Assembly (NCBI GenBank): GCA_902500705.1
Contig: CABVRR010000003.1
Coordinates: 45,258-93,730, forward strand
Length of the DNA: 48,473 bases
Direction: 5' to 3'
Source of the DNA: an uncultured Nitrospira sp.
GTDB lineage: Bacteria > Nitrospirota > Nitrospiria > Nitrospirales > Nitrospiraceae
The position numbers were made by a program, and so were the translations under genes. The notes beneath the pieces were generated by a model. The model was not told the DNA's origin and did no database searches. It saw only the letters and a program-made list of their open reading frames with translations. Of this stretch, positions 1 to 8,941 are shown in pieces; the first letter of the stretch is position 1, and each line of letters starts with the position of its first letter.

Positions 1-155
1 GGATCGCCTGTGAGCACCATAAACGGCGCTTGACTCAAAAGACCGTATTCCAACAGGTTATACGCGGCTTGATGCTCGGAGCCTGGATACAGAAAGCTGC
101 TGTCCGGCAAAAGTGAGAACGGCTTGGTCTTTAGGTGATAGAAGGCTTCGTACAT
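1..155 (-). CDS. XrtA-associated ATPase, N-terminal fragment (cut by window edge)
   Basis: Only the first 51 codons are inside the window. They read MYEAFYHLKTKPFSLLPDSS and onward to LLSQAPFMVLTGD, the usual opening of ExeA/GspA-like AAA ATPases and of the ATPase that accompanies exosortase A loci. The fragment ends just before the expected Walker A loop, so nucleotide binding cannot be checked here. It starts 36 bases after the stop of the tyrosine kinase gene on the same strand, which is the usual neighbour order in XrtA exopolysaccharide operons. The ATG at 153-155 lacks a strong ribosome binding site. The role in the family is thought to be energising or regulating polysaccharide or protein export at the inner membrane, but this is not well established. 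Confidence 0.8.
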   Translation of the reverse strand, partial: MYEAFYHLKTKPFSLLPDSSFLYPGSEHQAAYNLLEYGLLSQAPFMVLTGD

Positions 156-190
156 GGCATTCGGCTTGGCTTGGTTCTCGATCTGACTGT

Positions 191-1018
191 CTATCCGGTC
201 AATCGCTTCTTCATCTCCGCTATGGTCAGAGATGATCGGCCAGCTTTATTCAACACGGTTCCCAGAACGGGGCGTGAATTTTTGACCAACCCCAATGCCC
301 GTTGCAGTTCATCTCCCGTCGTCTTTCCTTCCTCGACAACCATGAGGAGCGCATCCGTGTAAGGAGAGAACGCCAACACATCCGCCGTGTGGAGCAACGG
401 AGGAAGATCAAAGACAACAATCCGAGCAGGGTACCGATGTTTCAACTCCTCGACGAGCGCCACCATTTTAGGCGATGTCAGGATCTCGGTGGAATTCGAG
501 ATCGCACGTCCTCCCGGCAGCAACACGAATCGTCCTATTCCAGGGTGAACAAGGAGCTCCTCGACCGGTTGATCGTCCAGCAAATAGTCGGCCAGTCCAG
601 GGCCGTCCTGTAATCCGAACACCCGGTGCACGGTGGGATCTTGAAGGTCTGAATCGACGAGGAGCACCGTCTGAGTCGTTTCCATGGCAAGACTCACCGC
701 TAAATTCACGGCGGTCAACGTTTTTCCTTCTCCATAACCTGGACTGGTCACACCCACCACGTTCCATCCGTTCTCCCGGAGCCGCTGCGTGACCTGCGTC
801 CGAAGAATTTTGTAGGCATCAGTAAATGCGCCATAGTGATATGCGGCCATGACCCGATGCTCTCGCAATACGGAAACCGGGACGGTCAATGACTTGGTTC
901 GCGTATAGGTAATCGGAGGCGGCAGTGAAGACTCCGCCGTTCGTCGCAAGGTCGCGGTATCGGAGGAGGTCTGCTCAGAATTCTTGTACAGATCAAGCGC
1001 GGTTCGTATACGATCCAT
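191..1018 (-). CDS. XrtA-associated tyrosine autokinase (CpsD/CapB-type BY-kinase)
   Basis: This 275-residue cytoplasmic protein has the three nucleotide-binding motifs of bacterial tyrosine kinases: Walker A TSPGYGEGKT at about residues 91-100, Walker A' VLLVDSDLQDP at about 118-128, and Walker B IVVFDLPP at about 200-207. It is the stand-alone kinase type that works with a separate Wzz-like membrane activator, encoded immediately upstream at 1036-2808. In the family, cycles of autophosphorylation control polymer length and export. The C-terminus does not carry the tyrosine-rich cluster seen in many CpsD/Wzc proteins, so the phosphorylated residues are unclear. The ATG at 1016-1018 follows a good AAGGAG site. 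Assignment to the exosortase subfamily rests on the surrounding genes. Confidence 0.9.
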   Translation of the reverse strand: MDRIRTALDLYKNSEQTSSDTATLRRTAESSLPPPITYTRTKSLTVPVSVLREHRVMAAYHYGAFTDAYKILRTQVTQRLRENGWNVVGVTSPGYGEGKTLTAVNLAVSLAMETTQTVLLVDSDLQDPTVHRVFGLQDGPGLADYLLDDQPVEELLVHPGIGRFVLLPGGRAISNSTEILTSPKMVALVEELKHRYPARIVVFDLPPLLHTADVLAFSPYTDALLMVVEEGKTTGDELQRALGLVKNSRPVLGTVLNKAGRSSLTIAEMKKRLTG

Positions 1019-1035
1019 GTGTGCTCCTTGTCACC

Positions 1036-2808
1036 TTAGCCCATACCAAAACGTCTCATGGTCGCAAACCACAAGACATCCAACGGAACGACGAACACAT
1101 GTACCATGAACAATGTCACCGCTACTGCGCCGACTCCCGCTGTCTTCATCATGCGCTGTCGCATTCGTCTCCGAGAAAAATCCTGGTCGTTGGGCATAAA
1201 GGGAATCACCGCCAATGGAAATTGTTGTGTCAGCGACAGAAGCTGTTCCGGCGAACGGATAGAATGATCGAATGATTCTGCCAGCGCCCCGGAGCCGACG
1301 CCGCTTCCCACCGCGAGCAGCACACCAAGAAGCACGATAGCGACTCGGTTTGGTTTAAACGGCTTTTCCGGAAGGCTGGGGGGATCAATCAGAGAAAACC
1401 GCTCACCTTTTCGCTGCACTTCCAACCCTTCCGAGACCTTCGCTTCCAAGAGTCGCGATCGAATGTCTTGATACTTTTGTCCTGAGGTGTCCCGATCTCG
1501 CATCAATACGAGATACTCCGGCTCAATTTCAGGCGCCCGTTCAAGTCGCGTCGCATAACCCTGAAGTCGACGCTTGACTTCTACGCGGGTCTTGCGAAGC
1601 GCCTCCAAAGACGAGGTGACTGAATTAAATTGAGCTTGAAGATTGATATACGCGGGGTTTTCCGGACGCGGTGAGTGGCTTTTTCGCGGCACAGTACTGA
1701 CTCGACTCGCTTCCCGCTCGAGGGCTGTGACCCTTCGTTTGGCCTGCAGAACATCCGGATGCTCACTTCCTAGACGCTCCAAATCCGCTGCCAGAGACGC
1801 TTGTACATCGATCAACCGCTTTGAAGTCTCCTCGGCGTCGGGAAGCTGACCGGTCTCCTTTTCCAACGCCTCGATTTCTTGCTTCATTTTGACGATATCA
1901 GGGTGGTCGGAGGAAAGATTGGCTGCGGCCGCCACATATTCAGCTCGAAGCGCCCGTAAGCGTTCGGTCGAATCCAAGATGCGTTCTCCCGTGACGGACA
2001 GAATCGGCGTATTGGGTTTGATGGTCGCCAACTCCCCTTCCAAATAGCTTTTGCGCTCTTCAAGGCCCCGAATTTGCTGGTCGACTTCCATCAATTCACG
2101 ATCAGCTTGATTCATCAACTGTTGATTCAACGTCGCCAGCTCCGGCAACGCGCCACTGGCGCGCTGTTTAAACAGCGCGATCTTTTCATCGATTTCACTG
2201 ATATGCTTGGCGAGATTGTCCGCTTCTTGTTGTAAAAACGCGCTGGCTTCCTGCGCTTGCCGCTCACGGCTCTTCAAGTTTTCTCCAAGAAATAAGCTGG
2301 TGAGCTCATTCGCGACCTTCTGAGCCAATTCAGGAGAGTGATTCTGGTACGCCACTGTAAAGGCGATCGTGGCCTTGGTCGGATGCTGTGTACGCTTATC
2401 CACGACGTCGGCGCTGATCACCTCCACCTCAATATCCTTAATGAAACTTTTCACCACTTCCTCAGCCGAACTATTCTTTCGTTGCTCCCCGTACAGATTG
2501 AATTGCTCGACGACTTTCCACAACGTGGTGCGACTCATCACCTGCTGTTTGATCGTCTCGATTCGTTGATCGGCGTAGCTCGTGATCGTCGATCGGACGA
2601 GGTCCGATGGAATTTCCTGCTCTTCGATCAAGATGGTGGCCGTAGATTTGTACGTCGGCGGCCAGAGAAACGCCAGAGCTAGAGAAACCGTTAAGACCCC
2701 CAGTCCTGTCAGAAGGATGAGTTTCCGACGTCGATGAAAGGCCGCAAAGTAATCCTTCAACGTCATGATACCTTCAGATGCCTGACTTGAAACGCGTGTT
2801 TGTGCCAT
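1036..2808 (-). CDS. XrtA/PEP-CTERM system chain-length determinant protein (Wzz-like)
   Basis: A 590-residue inner-membrane co-polymerase. An N-terminal membrane helix (about residues 30-52, LILLTGLGVLTVSLALAFLW) is followed by the Wzz signature region (PPTYKSTATILIEEQ), a long periplasmic part rich in heptad coiled coil (about 190-460), then a second membrane segment near 490-515 and a further hydrophobic stretch near 550-575. It is longer than classical Wzz proteins but matches the exosortase-type chain-length protein. It would set polymer length together with the kinase encoded 17 bases downstream. The ATG at 2806-2808 has no clear ribosome binding site. An internal ATG at residue 15 (MTLKDYF) follows GAAGG and could be the true start. 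Confidence 0.9.
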   Translation of the reverse strand: MAQTRVSSQASEGIMTLKDYFAAFHRRRKLILLTGLGVLTVSLALAFLWPPTYKSTATILIEEQEIPSDLVRSTITSYADQRIETIKQQVMSRTTLWKVVEQFNLYGEQRKNSSAEEVVKSFIKDIEVEVISADVVDKRTQHPTKATIAFTVAYQNHSPELAQKVANELTSLFLGENLKSRERQAQEASAFLQQEADNLAKHISEIDEKIALFKQRASGALPELATLNQQLMNQADRELMEVDQQIRGLEERKSYLEGELATIKPNTPILSVTGERILDSTERLRALRAEYVAAAANLSSDHPDIVKMKQEIEALEKETGQLPDAEETSKRLIDVQASLAADLERLGSEHPDVLQAKRRVTALEREASRVSTVPRKSHSPRPENPAYINLQAQFNSVTSSLEALRKTRVEVKRRLQGYATRLERAPEIEPEYLVLMRDRDTSGQKYQDIRSRLLEAKVSEGLEVQRKGERFSLIDPPSLPEKPFKPNRVAIVLLGVLLAVGSGVGSGALAESFDHSIRSPEQLLSLTQQFPLAVIPFMPNDQDFSRRRMRQRMMKTAGVGAVAVTLFMVHVFVVPLDVLWFATMRRFGMG

Positions 2809-2812
2809 AATT

Positions 2813-4048
2813 TCAACGAGAGAGTGAAAGTTTAGGTGGAGAATAGGTTAGCATGAACGTCGTGACATGAGAGTGCGCCGCTTCGGGATTCGAGTCGATA
2901 TCTCGCCATCGGTACATATAGGAAATCTCCGTTTCCCACCACTCGGACACTTTCCAAGATAATTTCGGCACGACGCTGACATAACGACTATCTGGAAATG
3001 ACGCGCCACTGGCCACACTCGTCTTGCCTGAACTAAGAATTCCGACCACATTCAGGGAACAGGCAATGGTCTCTGAGATGCGGTACGAGCTCGACAGTTC
3101 AGCTCGATCGGTCGTAATCAATAAACCGAATCCACTTGGAGCAAGATCATGAGCAATCGAGGCTTGGATCATGGCCCGCTCAAAATTTTTAGAGAGACTG
3201 GCACCTGCCACCCACACCGTATCTTGCGCGTGGATAACCCCCACATTTCCTACCTCCGTGGAAGAAGACAACAACCTCGGCCCGCCGTACACCGTTCCTG
3301 TCAATGACTCATTAAACGCATGCGTCATACTCAGATTCACCCCGGGAAAACTGGCACGAACAGGAAACGGCGAGTTCGTGATCCGAAACTCCGTGTACGA
3401 ACCGATCAACTGTACTTGGTCCCGCTCAGTCACTTGATAGGAGAATCCTCCGGAACCACCCACTAATTGGTAGTCAAATAACCGAGACTGTCCTCCTCCA
3501 TATGAAGTATCGGAAAACTGTACATCTGTTCGCCAGGAGAGTGTTTCCGTCAGGTTTCTGGTCCATGATGGATTAAATGTCCATTGATTCCGCTGTGTGA
3601 ATTGGAGAACGACTCCGGTCTCCTGCAACTCACCAAGTAGGGTGTTGTCGCGGGTAAACCCGCCGTTGAACCCCAAAATATCTTTTTCCGTTCGGTACCG
3701 GACGGCTAACGGGGCAAAGACATTGGTAAACTGCCGATCTTCTCCGCCGAAGTACTCGACAAAATTCGCCGCGATGCGGCTGCTGACATCGAGACGCTCG
3801 GTCTTCCCTGTTAACTCCGTAGCCGGTGTGATCCAATATCCATAGGTGTCAGCATGAGGCAACGATGTCAAGAGTAAGTTGCTGTCATAAACCCCTTTGA
3901 CTCCGATCGATGGCGAGAGTGACCATTCAGCCGTCTCAGCCAGAGATACGATGCCGAAGTTCATCAGGCAGACCCAGAAGACGATCGAGCCCAGCCTTCT
4001 GAGGTATCGAGATCGATGGCGCGCTCCAGTCTCATACCTCCATTGCAT
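2813..4048 (-). CDS. PEP-CTERM system-associated outer-membrane beta-barrel protein
   Basis: 411 residues with an N-terminal signal sequence (hydrophobic SIVFWVCLMNFGIVSLA, about residues 21-37). A series of alternating, aromatic-rich strands follows, as expected of an outer-membrane barrel, with repeated short strands such as TLSWRTDVQFSDTSYGG and WWETEISYMYRW. The start of the mature region (WSLSPSIGVKGVYDSNLLLT) resembles the barrel family found in exosortase A exopolysaccharide loci. It lies 4 bases from the chain-length gene and 3 bases from the export gene, so all are probably co-transcribed. The likely role is the outer-membrane passage or anchoring site for the polymer. Function in the family is inferred from context rather than shown by biochemistry. 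Confidence 0.8.
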   Translation of the reverse strand: MQWRYETGARHRSRYLRRLGSIVFWVCLMNFGIVSLAETAEWSLSPSIGVKGVYDSNLLLTSLPHADTYGYWITPATELTGKTERLDVSSRIAANFVEYFGGEDRQFTNVFAPLAVRYRTEKDILGFNGGFTRDNTLLGELQETGVVLQFTQRNQWTFNPSWTRNLTETLSWRTDVQFSDTSYGGGQSRLFDYQLVGGSGGFSYQVTERDQVQLIGSYTEFRITNSPFPVRASFPGVNLSMTHAFNESLTGTVYGGPRLLSSSTEVGNVGVIHAQDTVWVAGASLSKNFERAMIQASIAHDLAPSGFGLLITTDRAELSSSYRISETIACSLNVVGILSSGKTSVASGASFPDSRYVSVVPKLSWKVSEWWETEISYMYRWRDIDSNPEAAHSHVTTFMLTYSPPKLSLSR

Positions 4049-4051
4049 CGG

Positions 4052-4666
4052 TTACGGCACCATGACCACGTCACCGCGCTGGAGCAGGATATTTTGATCC
4101 AAGTCCCTGCCCTTCCGAACGTCTCCGTAGCGGAACGGAATAGCATACTGTTCTCCCCTCACTCGACGCATCACTTTGATATCGTTTTCCGCGGCAAAAG
4201 GAGTCAGTCCACCGGCAAGACTCAGCGCCTGAAGCACGTCGGTGTAATGACCGATCAAGTACTCCCCCGGTTTATTCACTCGCCCGAGTACATAGACCTT
4301 GTAACTCATGACTTTCATGACCGCGACAGACACGTTCGGGCTTGGAATATACTTCGTCAACCGCTTCACCAGGTCTGCGCGAATCTCCTCAAGGGTCCGG
4401 TCTTCTGCTTGAATATCTCCGACGAGAGGAAACGAAAACATGCCGTCCGGTCGCACGACCACTTCTCTCGTCAGTTGTTCGTCCTTCCACACAGAAACCT
4501 GGATGATATCTTCTGGGCCAAGATGATACCCTTGATCAACCGGAGCCGCCATTGAAAGGGGCACATCATCTACTGCATGGGCAGCCGCAGCCGTCATGAG
4601 CACCATCACCGTGAGATAAACCGCGCACACCATCGATCGCCTAACCGATTGCCCAACATGAACCAT
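4052..4666 (-). CDS. Polysaccharide export protein (Wza-like), XrtA-associated
   Basis: A 204-residue periplasmic or outer-membrane export protein. A signal sequence (VCAVYLTVMVLMTAAAAHA) is followed by the Poly_export domain opening with YHLGPEDIIQVSVWKDEQLT and containing LVGDIQAEDRTLEEIRADL. A SLBB-type segment comes next (YKVYVLGRVNKPGEYLIG and LTPFAAENDIKVMRR). No lipobox cysteine is visible, so it is short and non-lipidated compared with Wza, as is usual for the exosortase-linked version. It should form the periplasm to outer-membrane conduit with the adjacent barrel protein. The ATG is preceded by AAGGAG, which sits in the 9-base gap after the TPR gene. Confidence 0.9.
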   Translation of the reverse strand: MVHVGQSVRRSMVCAVYLTVMVLMTAAAAHAVDDVPLSMAAPVDQGYHLGPEDIIQVSVWKDEQLTREVVVRPDGMFSFPLVGDIQAEDRTLEEIRADLVKRLTKYIPSPNVSVAVMKVMSYKVYVLGRVNKPGEYLIGHYTDVLQALSLAGGLTPFAAENDIKVMRRVRGEQYAIPFRYGDVRKGRDLDQNILLQRGDVVMVP

Positions 4667-4675
4667 GGAGGCTCC

Positions 4676-7063
4676 TTATCCTCTGAGTTGTGCTAAGACC
4701 TGTTCCGCTTCCTGTCGACCGTCAAACTGATCCGTGCCTTTCAGCGATTTTGAAAGATGGGTGCGAGCCTCAGCGGACTTCCCCGAATGAAAGAAGGCGA
4801 TCCCAAGATGATAATTGAGAACAGAGGCATCAGGGAACTTGGCGACGGCATACTTGAGTAACCGAATAGCCTCCTCACGTTGCCCCATCTTAAATCGCAC
4901 CCAACCGAGCGTGTCGAGGAACAACGGATGTGGGACCTCTTTTTCAAAGTCTCGGCTTAAGGAAAATGCCTGCTGAAGACTCTCGGAATCCCCTTTATGG
5001 TCGACCAGTAAAACGGCTAAATTATTGGCGGCGAGCAGATTCTTCGGGTTGAGGCGCAACGTTGCATTGTACGCACTGATTGCCTCGTCGACATGCCCTT
5101 GCGTCGAATGAACTGACGCCAAGAGCATATGAAGCTCTTCGCTCTCGGCATTCACCTTAAGCCCGTTTGTAACAACTGCACGCGCCTGATCGAACTGTTT
5201 TTGATTCAGCCATACGCTTCCCCAACTCAACCAGGGAGTAATCCACTTGGGGTTCAATGTCGTGGCCCGTTCAAAATGGGCATCGGCTCCCCGGTGATCA
5301 CCCCCTATCACATACAGCTCACCCAATAATCCATGCGCGTATAAGTGATCAGGTTGCTTCTCGATCATGGCTGCAAGCCGAGCCTTTGCCTGCTTCAGTC
5401 GCCCTTGCGCCACTTCCAACTTCACTAAAGACAAGAGAGGATCTGAGTCAGTCGGTGCGACAACCGTGGCTCGTTCGTATGAGGCAATGGCTCGCTCGTA
5501 TCGAGCTTGAGCCTCATGGAGTCGCCCTTCCGCCATATACGCAAGCACACTCTCTTTTGCAGTCTGCTGCAGCCTCTGAAGGGTACGCTCCGCCTCAGGC
5601 CAGTTTTTCGTGACCAGATTCACCATCATCAGCATATCGAGGGCTTCTAGGTCATCTGGGTATTGTTTGAGAAGATCATCGAGACGAGCACGAGCCTGTT
5701 CATACCGAGCACTCCGACTGTCCAAGACAGCCAACGACCGCTTGGCCTCCACTTGGTTCGGATAGAGAGTAACCGCGCGTTCAAAACTTTCCTTCGCAAG
5801 GTTTGTCTCACCGGTCAGCTGATACGCTCGCCCCAGCAGATAATGCCCTGTCGCCATATCCGGTTGATCATGCAAAACGACGCGAAGAGTTTGGACTGCA
5901 TCTTTTCCGTTTCGCCTGGCTAGTGCCATCCGTCCTGAAAGCATTAACCCGTCGGAAGACCGGGGATTCTCCTTCAGCACTTCTTGAACGAGCCGCTCAG
6001 CGTCGCCCTGCCGTCCCGCAAGAAAATCCATTTCTGCCAGCTTGACTTTCGCTTCCAAACCAACTGGTTTCTTCTGATATTCTTCAACCAACGCCACATA
6101 GCGCTCGCGAGCTTTCTCTTCCTGATCATTTTTTCGATACAGTGCGGCAAGACCAAACTGAATGCGGCTCGAATGCGGCAATTGTACAGCGGCTTCACGC
6201 AACACACGTTCTGCCGACGCGATATCTTTTCTGCTCAAGAAAAATTCGGCCAAGATCAGTCGGCGCTGCTCGCTGTCAGGATCTAACACCACGGCATCGA
6301 GTAATACCGCTTCAGCTTTACTGAATGCGCCCCGCTCAATATAGAATCGAGCGAGTCTCACGCGATGGTCCATGGCCTTCGGCTCGGCATCAATCATCCG
6401 GCGAATGGCGGTTTCCGTGCCGGGCACGTCCTTGGCCTGAGCGAGAATCGTGCTCAAATTATTGAGAAGATCCATATCTTTTGGATGAACCTCAAGTGCC
6501 CGTCGCAAGGTCCTCTCCGCTTCTTGATATCGTTGCACTTGACCGTACAGCGTCGCCAACAAGATAGACACATCGGGCTCAGTCGGAAACTGCCCTGCTA
6601 ACTCCTCTGCCTGGGGAACAACGGAAGGAATCGCTGCCTGTGTGACGGCTTGTGCGGCGATCTTCAGCGCGCGCGCTTGAGGCTGACGAGCATCATGTTT
6701 CAGGACTTTGTCGGCTGCTTCGTTCACCTGCTCGGTCAACCGTGCTTCGAGATAATATTTTGCCAGAGTCACGAGCGCTCCCGCATGCTCCGGAGCGAGT
6801 CGAATCGTCTCCTGATACAGTCGAACCGCATTGCTCCAATTTTTCTCTTTTTCTTCTACTTGAGCAAAAAGATAGTAGGCCTCGGCATCGTTGGGATCGA
6901 TCTTCAAGACATTTCGAAGGGCAACCCGCGCCTTGGGATAGTTCGCCGCGTCAAGATATTCATGTGCCAACGAGAAATATTTTACTTTTCTCTCCTCGGG
7001 GCCGCCACAGGCCATGCAGCTGAGCATACCGAGGACGATGAAGACATTCCTGAAATTCATCAT
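4676..7063 (-). CDS. prsT: PEP-CTERM system TPR-repeat lipoprotein PrsT-like
   Basis: 795 residues made almost entirely of tetratricopeptide repeats, recognisable by the A-x3-Y and W-x2-L-G-x2-Y type spacing throughout (for example LDAANYPKARVALRNVLKID near the start and RLNPKNLLAANNLAVLL near the end). The N-terminus is a lipoprotein signal, MMNFRNVFIVLGMLSCMACGG. Either Cys16 or Cys19 could be lipidated, and neither lipobox is ideal. It matches the large TPR lipoprotein of exosortase A loci though it is somewhat shorter than usual. Such proteins are presumed scaffolds for polymer secretion or matrix assembly at a membrane. Two adjacent ATGs (7061-7063 and 7058-7060) are possible starts. Confidence 0.85.
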   Translation of the reverse strand: MMNFRNVFIVLGMLSCMACGGPEERKVKYFSLAHEYLDAANYPKARVALRNVLKIDPNDAEAYYLFAQVEEKEKNWSNAVRLYQETIRLAPEHAGALVTLAKYYLEARLTEQVNEAADKVLKHDARQPQARALKIAAQAVTQAAIPSVVPQAEELAGQFPTEPDVSILLATLYGQVQRYQEAERTLRRALEVHPKDMDLLNNLSTILAQAKDVPGTETAIRRMIDAEPKAMDHRVRLARFYIERGAFSKAEAVLLDAVVLDPDSEQRRLILAEFFLSRKDIASAERVLREAAVQLPHSSRIQFGLAALYRKNDQEEKARERYVALVEEYQKKPVGLEAKVKLAEMDFLAGRQGDAERLVQEVLKENPRSSDGLMLSGRMALARRNGKDAVQTLRVVLHDQPDMATGHYLLGRAYQLTGETNLAKESFERAVTLYPNQVEAKRSLAVLDSRSARYEQARARLDDLLKQYPDDLEALDMLMMVNLVTKNWPEAERTLQRLQQTAKESVLAYMAEGRLHEAQARYERAIASYERATVVAPTDSDPLLSLVKLEVAQGRLKQAKARLAAMIEKQPDHLYAHGLLGELYVIGGDHRGADAHFERATTLNPKWITPWLSWGSVWLNQKQFDQARAVVTNGLKVNAESEELHMLLASVHSTQGHVDEAISAYNATLRLNPKNLLAANNLAVLLVDHKGDSESLQQAFSLSRDFEKEVPHPLFLDTLGWVRFKMGQREEAIRLLKYAVAKFPDASVLNYHLGIAFFHSGKSAEARTHLSKSLKGTDQFDGRQEAEQVLAQLRG

Positions 7064-7134
7064 TCCGCCTTCTCGTTAATATGCACGATTGCAATCCATC
7101 AGCACTTTATTCAGCGTTCTACGACTTCTCTTCT

Positions 7135-8778
7135 TTACAGCAGGATCCGAATGCCAAGTCCGAATAGAATCCAGAGCGACACGAAGCCGAGCTGTCGCAC
7201 ACGATTTGAAAAGGCATGGAGCAGCAGTTCAAATGAAAAAAACAACACCATCAGCTTGGCCGCAAAGACCCCCACGTACACAATGTCGGTATTCGCTTCG
7301 GAAAGGAACGGAAACAGAACGGCCAAGAGCACCATTAAATAGTCAAGCGGTGTGGTCTGAAAACGGTTCTGCTCATTGAAGCGAAGAATCAACAATACCA
7401 TGAGCGCCACGACGACAAAAAACATATTGTCAATCATTGCAACAGCGGGCATGGAGCTGACTCGTGAACTCTCATACACATAGAGCAGAAACGTAGTTCC
7501 CAGATACAGTCCTCCCCGAACAAAATACGGAACGATCCGAGGCGAGAGCGAGAGGCCGACGAGGACGATTCCGAATACAACAATCGATAAGTACCCGACA
7601 TCATTCGGGACATCCGATGGAAAAAACACCAGACCGATCAGAAAACACGGGACCGCCACAGAGAGCACACGAATCGGGATGTCCGCCAACCAAGGGCCAT
7701 TCAGCACGCGCCTCAAGGTCACACTCGACAAAAACTGCCCATCGTGCGGAGTCCGTAGCTCCGGCGTGGACAACAACCCGCGCCCGGCTGCGATAAAACC
7801 GACGAGGACTGATCCTGCAATCACGAGATAGATCGAGAGAATCAGCATGTCGGATTGCCATCGAAGGAGATAGGCCAAGGCGACCATTCCGGCTTGGATC
7901 AGATAAATCGTCGTGACTGCTTCATAGTGAGACAACCCGATGTTCATGAGTTTGTGGTGAACATGCGTGCGATCGCCGATAAAGGGAGACCGTCCTTCGG
8001 CCAACCGCTGCCCGGCCACGCCAAGCGTATCGAGAAACGGGAGTCCGAGGAGAAAGAGCGACAAGACTGGGCTAAACGGCCCTCTGGTTGAATCAGTCAG
8101 AAGAATCGCCAGCACGCCCATCGTGAAGCCAAGGAGTTGACTACCTCCATCACCCATAAAAATCCGAGCCGGATAGGTGTTATAGCGGAGAAATCCCAAC
8201 ACGCCTCCAAGAAATGGAACGGTCAACGCCAGGACCGCCGCATCCTTGGACAGATAAGCCAAATAGGCAATTCCGCACAGAGTCAGGAAAGACAATCCGC
8301 CCGCCAACCCATCAAGACCATCCGTAAGATTCACCGCATTGGAAACAGCCACAAGAAAGAAGATCGTGAGCGGTGCTCCGATCCACAGGGGCAATTCAGT
8401 GTCGGAGAAAACCGGGAGGCTTTCGAACCGAATGTCCCCCACAAAGACGACGACCAGCGCCGCGAGCACTTGCCCCAGCAACTTCATCTTGTATCCGAGA
8501 TCTACACGATCATCCCAGACGCCGAATCCTAAGATGAGTAACCCACCCAGCAGGATCGAAAGCTTCATCTGGCTCTGCGGGCACCACCACAGAATGCTGC
8601 CAAACGATCCAATCCCAAACGCAATCCCCCCGACACTCGGAATGGGATGATGGTGCACTTTGCGCTCTCCCGGCACGTCTACAAACCGAAACCGTTCAGC
8701 CAACAGACGCAGGGGCGGGATCAGTGCCATGCTGATCAGAAGCGACGTGATGCCACTGAAGAATAACTCGCTAGTCAT
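7135..8778 (-). CDS. Polyprenyl-phosphate sugar-1-phosphate transferase (MraY/WecA family) with extra membrane domain
   Basis: A polytopic membrane enzyme of the glycosyltransferase 4 family that would start the lipid-linked repeat unit by moving a sugar-1-phosphate onto undecaprenyl phosphate. Diagnostic motifs are present: VDVPGERKVHHHPIPSVGG near the N-terminus, the Mg-binding NLTDGLDGLAGG, the FMGDGGSQLLGF loop, and the THVHHKL histidine motif. The family domain ends around residue 330. About 210 further residues hold several more hydrophobic helices not needed for catalysis. The open frame could begin upstream at a TTG (8854-8856). The ATG at 8776-8778 is preferred because GGAAGG lies 5 bases before it and the protein then begins directly with a membrane helix. 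Confidence 0.85.
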   Translation of the reverse strand: MTSELFFSGITSLLISMALIPPLRLLAERFRFVDVPGERKVHHHPIPSVGGIAFGIGSFGSILWWCPQSQMKLSILLGGLLILGFGVWDDRVDLGYKMKLLGQVLAALVVVFVGDIRFESLPVFSDTELPLWIGAPLTIFFLVAVSNAVNLTDGLDGLAGGLSFLTLCGIAYLAYLSKDAAVLALTVPFLGGVLGFLRYNTYPARIFMGDGGSQLLGFTMGVLAILLTDSTRGPFSPVLSLFLLGLPFLDTLGVAGQRLAEGRSPFIGDRTHVHHKLMNIGLSHYEAVTTIYLIQAGMVALAYLLRWQSDMLILSIYLVIAGSVLVGFIAAGRGLLSTPELRTPHDGQFLSSVTLRRVLNGPWLADIPIRVLSVAVPCFLIGLVFFPSDVPNDVGYLSIVVFGIVLVGLSLSPRIVPYFVRGGLYLGTTFLLYVYESSRVSSMPAVAMIDNMFFVVVALMVLLILRFNEQNRFQTTPLDYLMVLLAVLFPFLSEANTDIVYVGVFAAKLMVLFFSFELLLHAFSNRVRQLGFVSLWILFGLGIRILL

Positions 8779-8941
8779 CGCAACCTTCCACGACCTTCTC
8801 CAAGGACTCTCCTGAAACCGACCGCTCAGCATGAAATAATTAGGATTCAGAATCAAGTGCTTTCACACAGGTCTCGTCGCGTACTGACGGCAGTCGACGC
8901 ACAACACCACGGAGCCCAAGCTGCATCGATTGTGTCAGACA

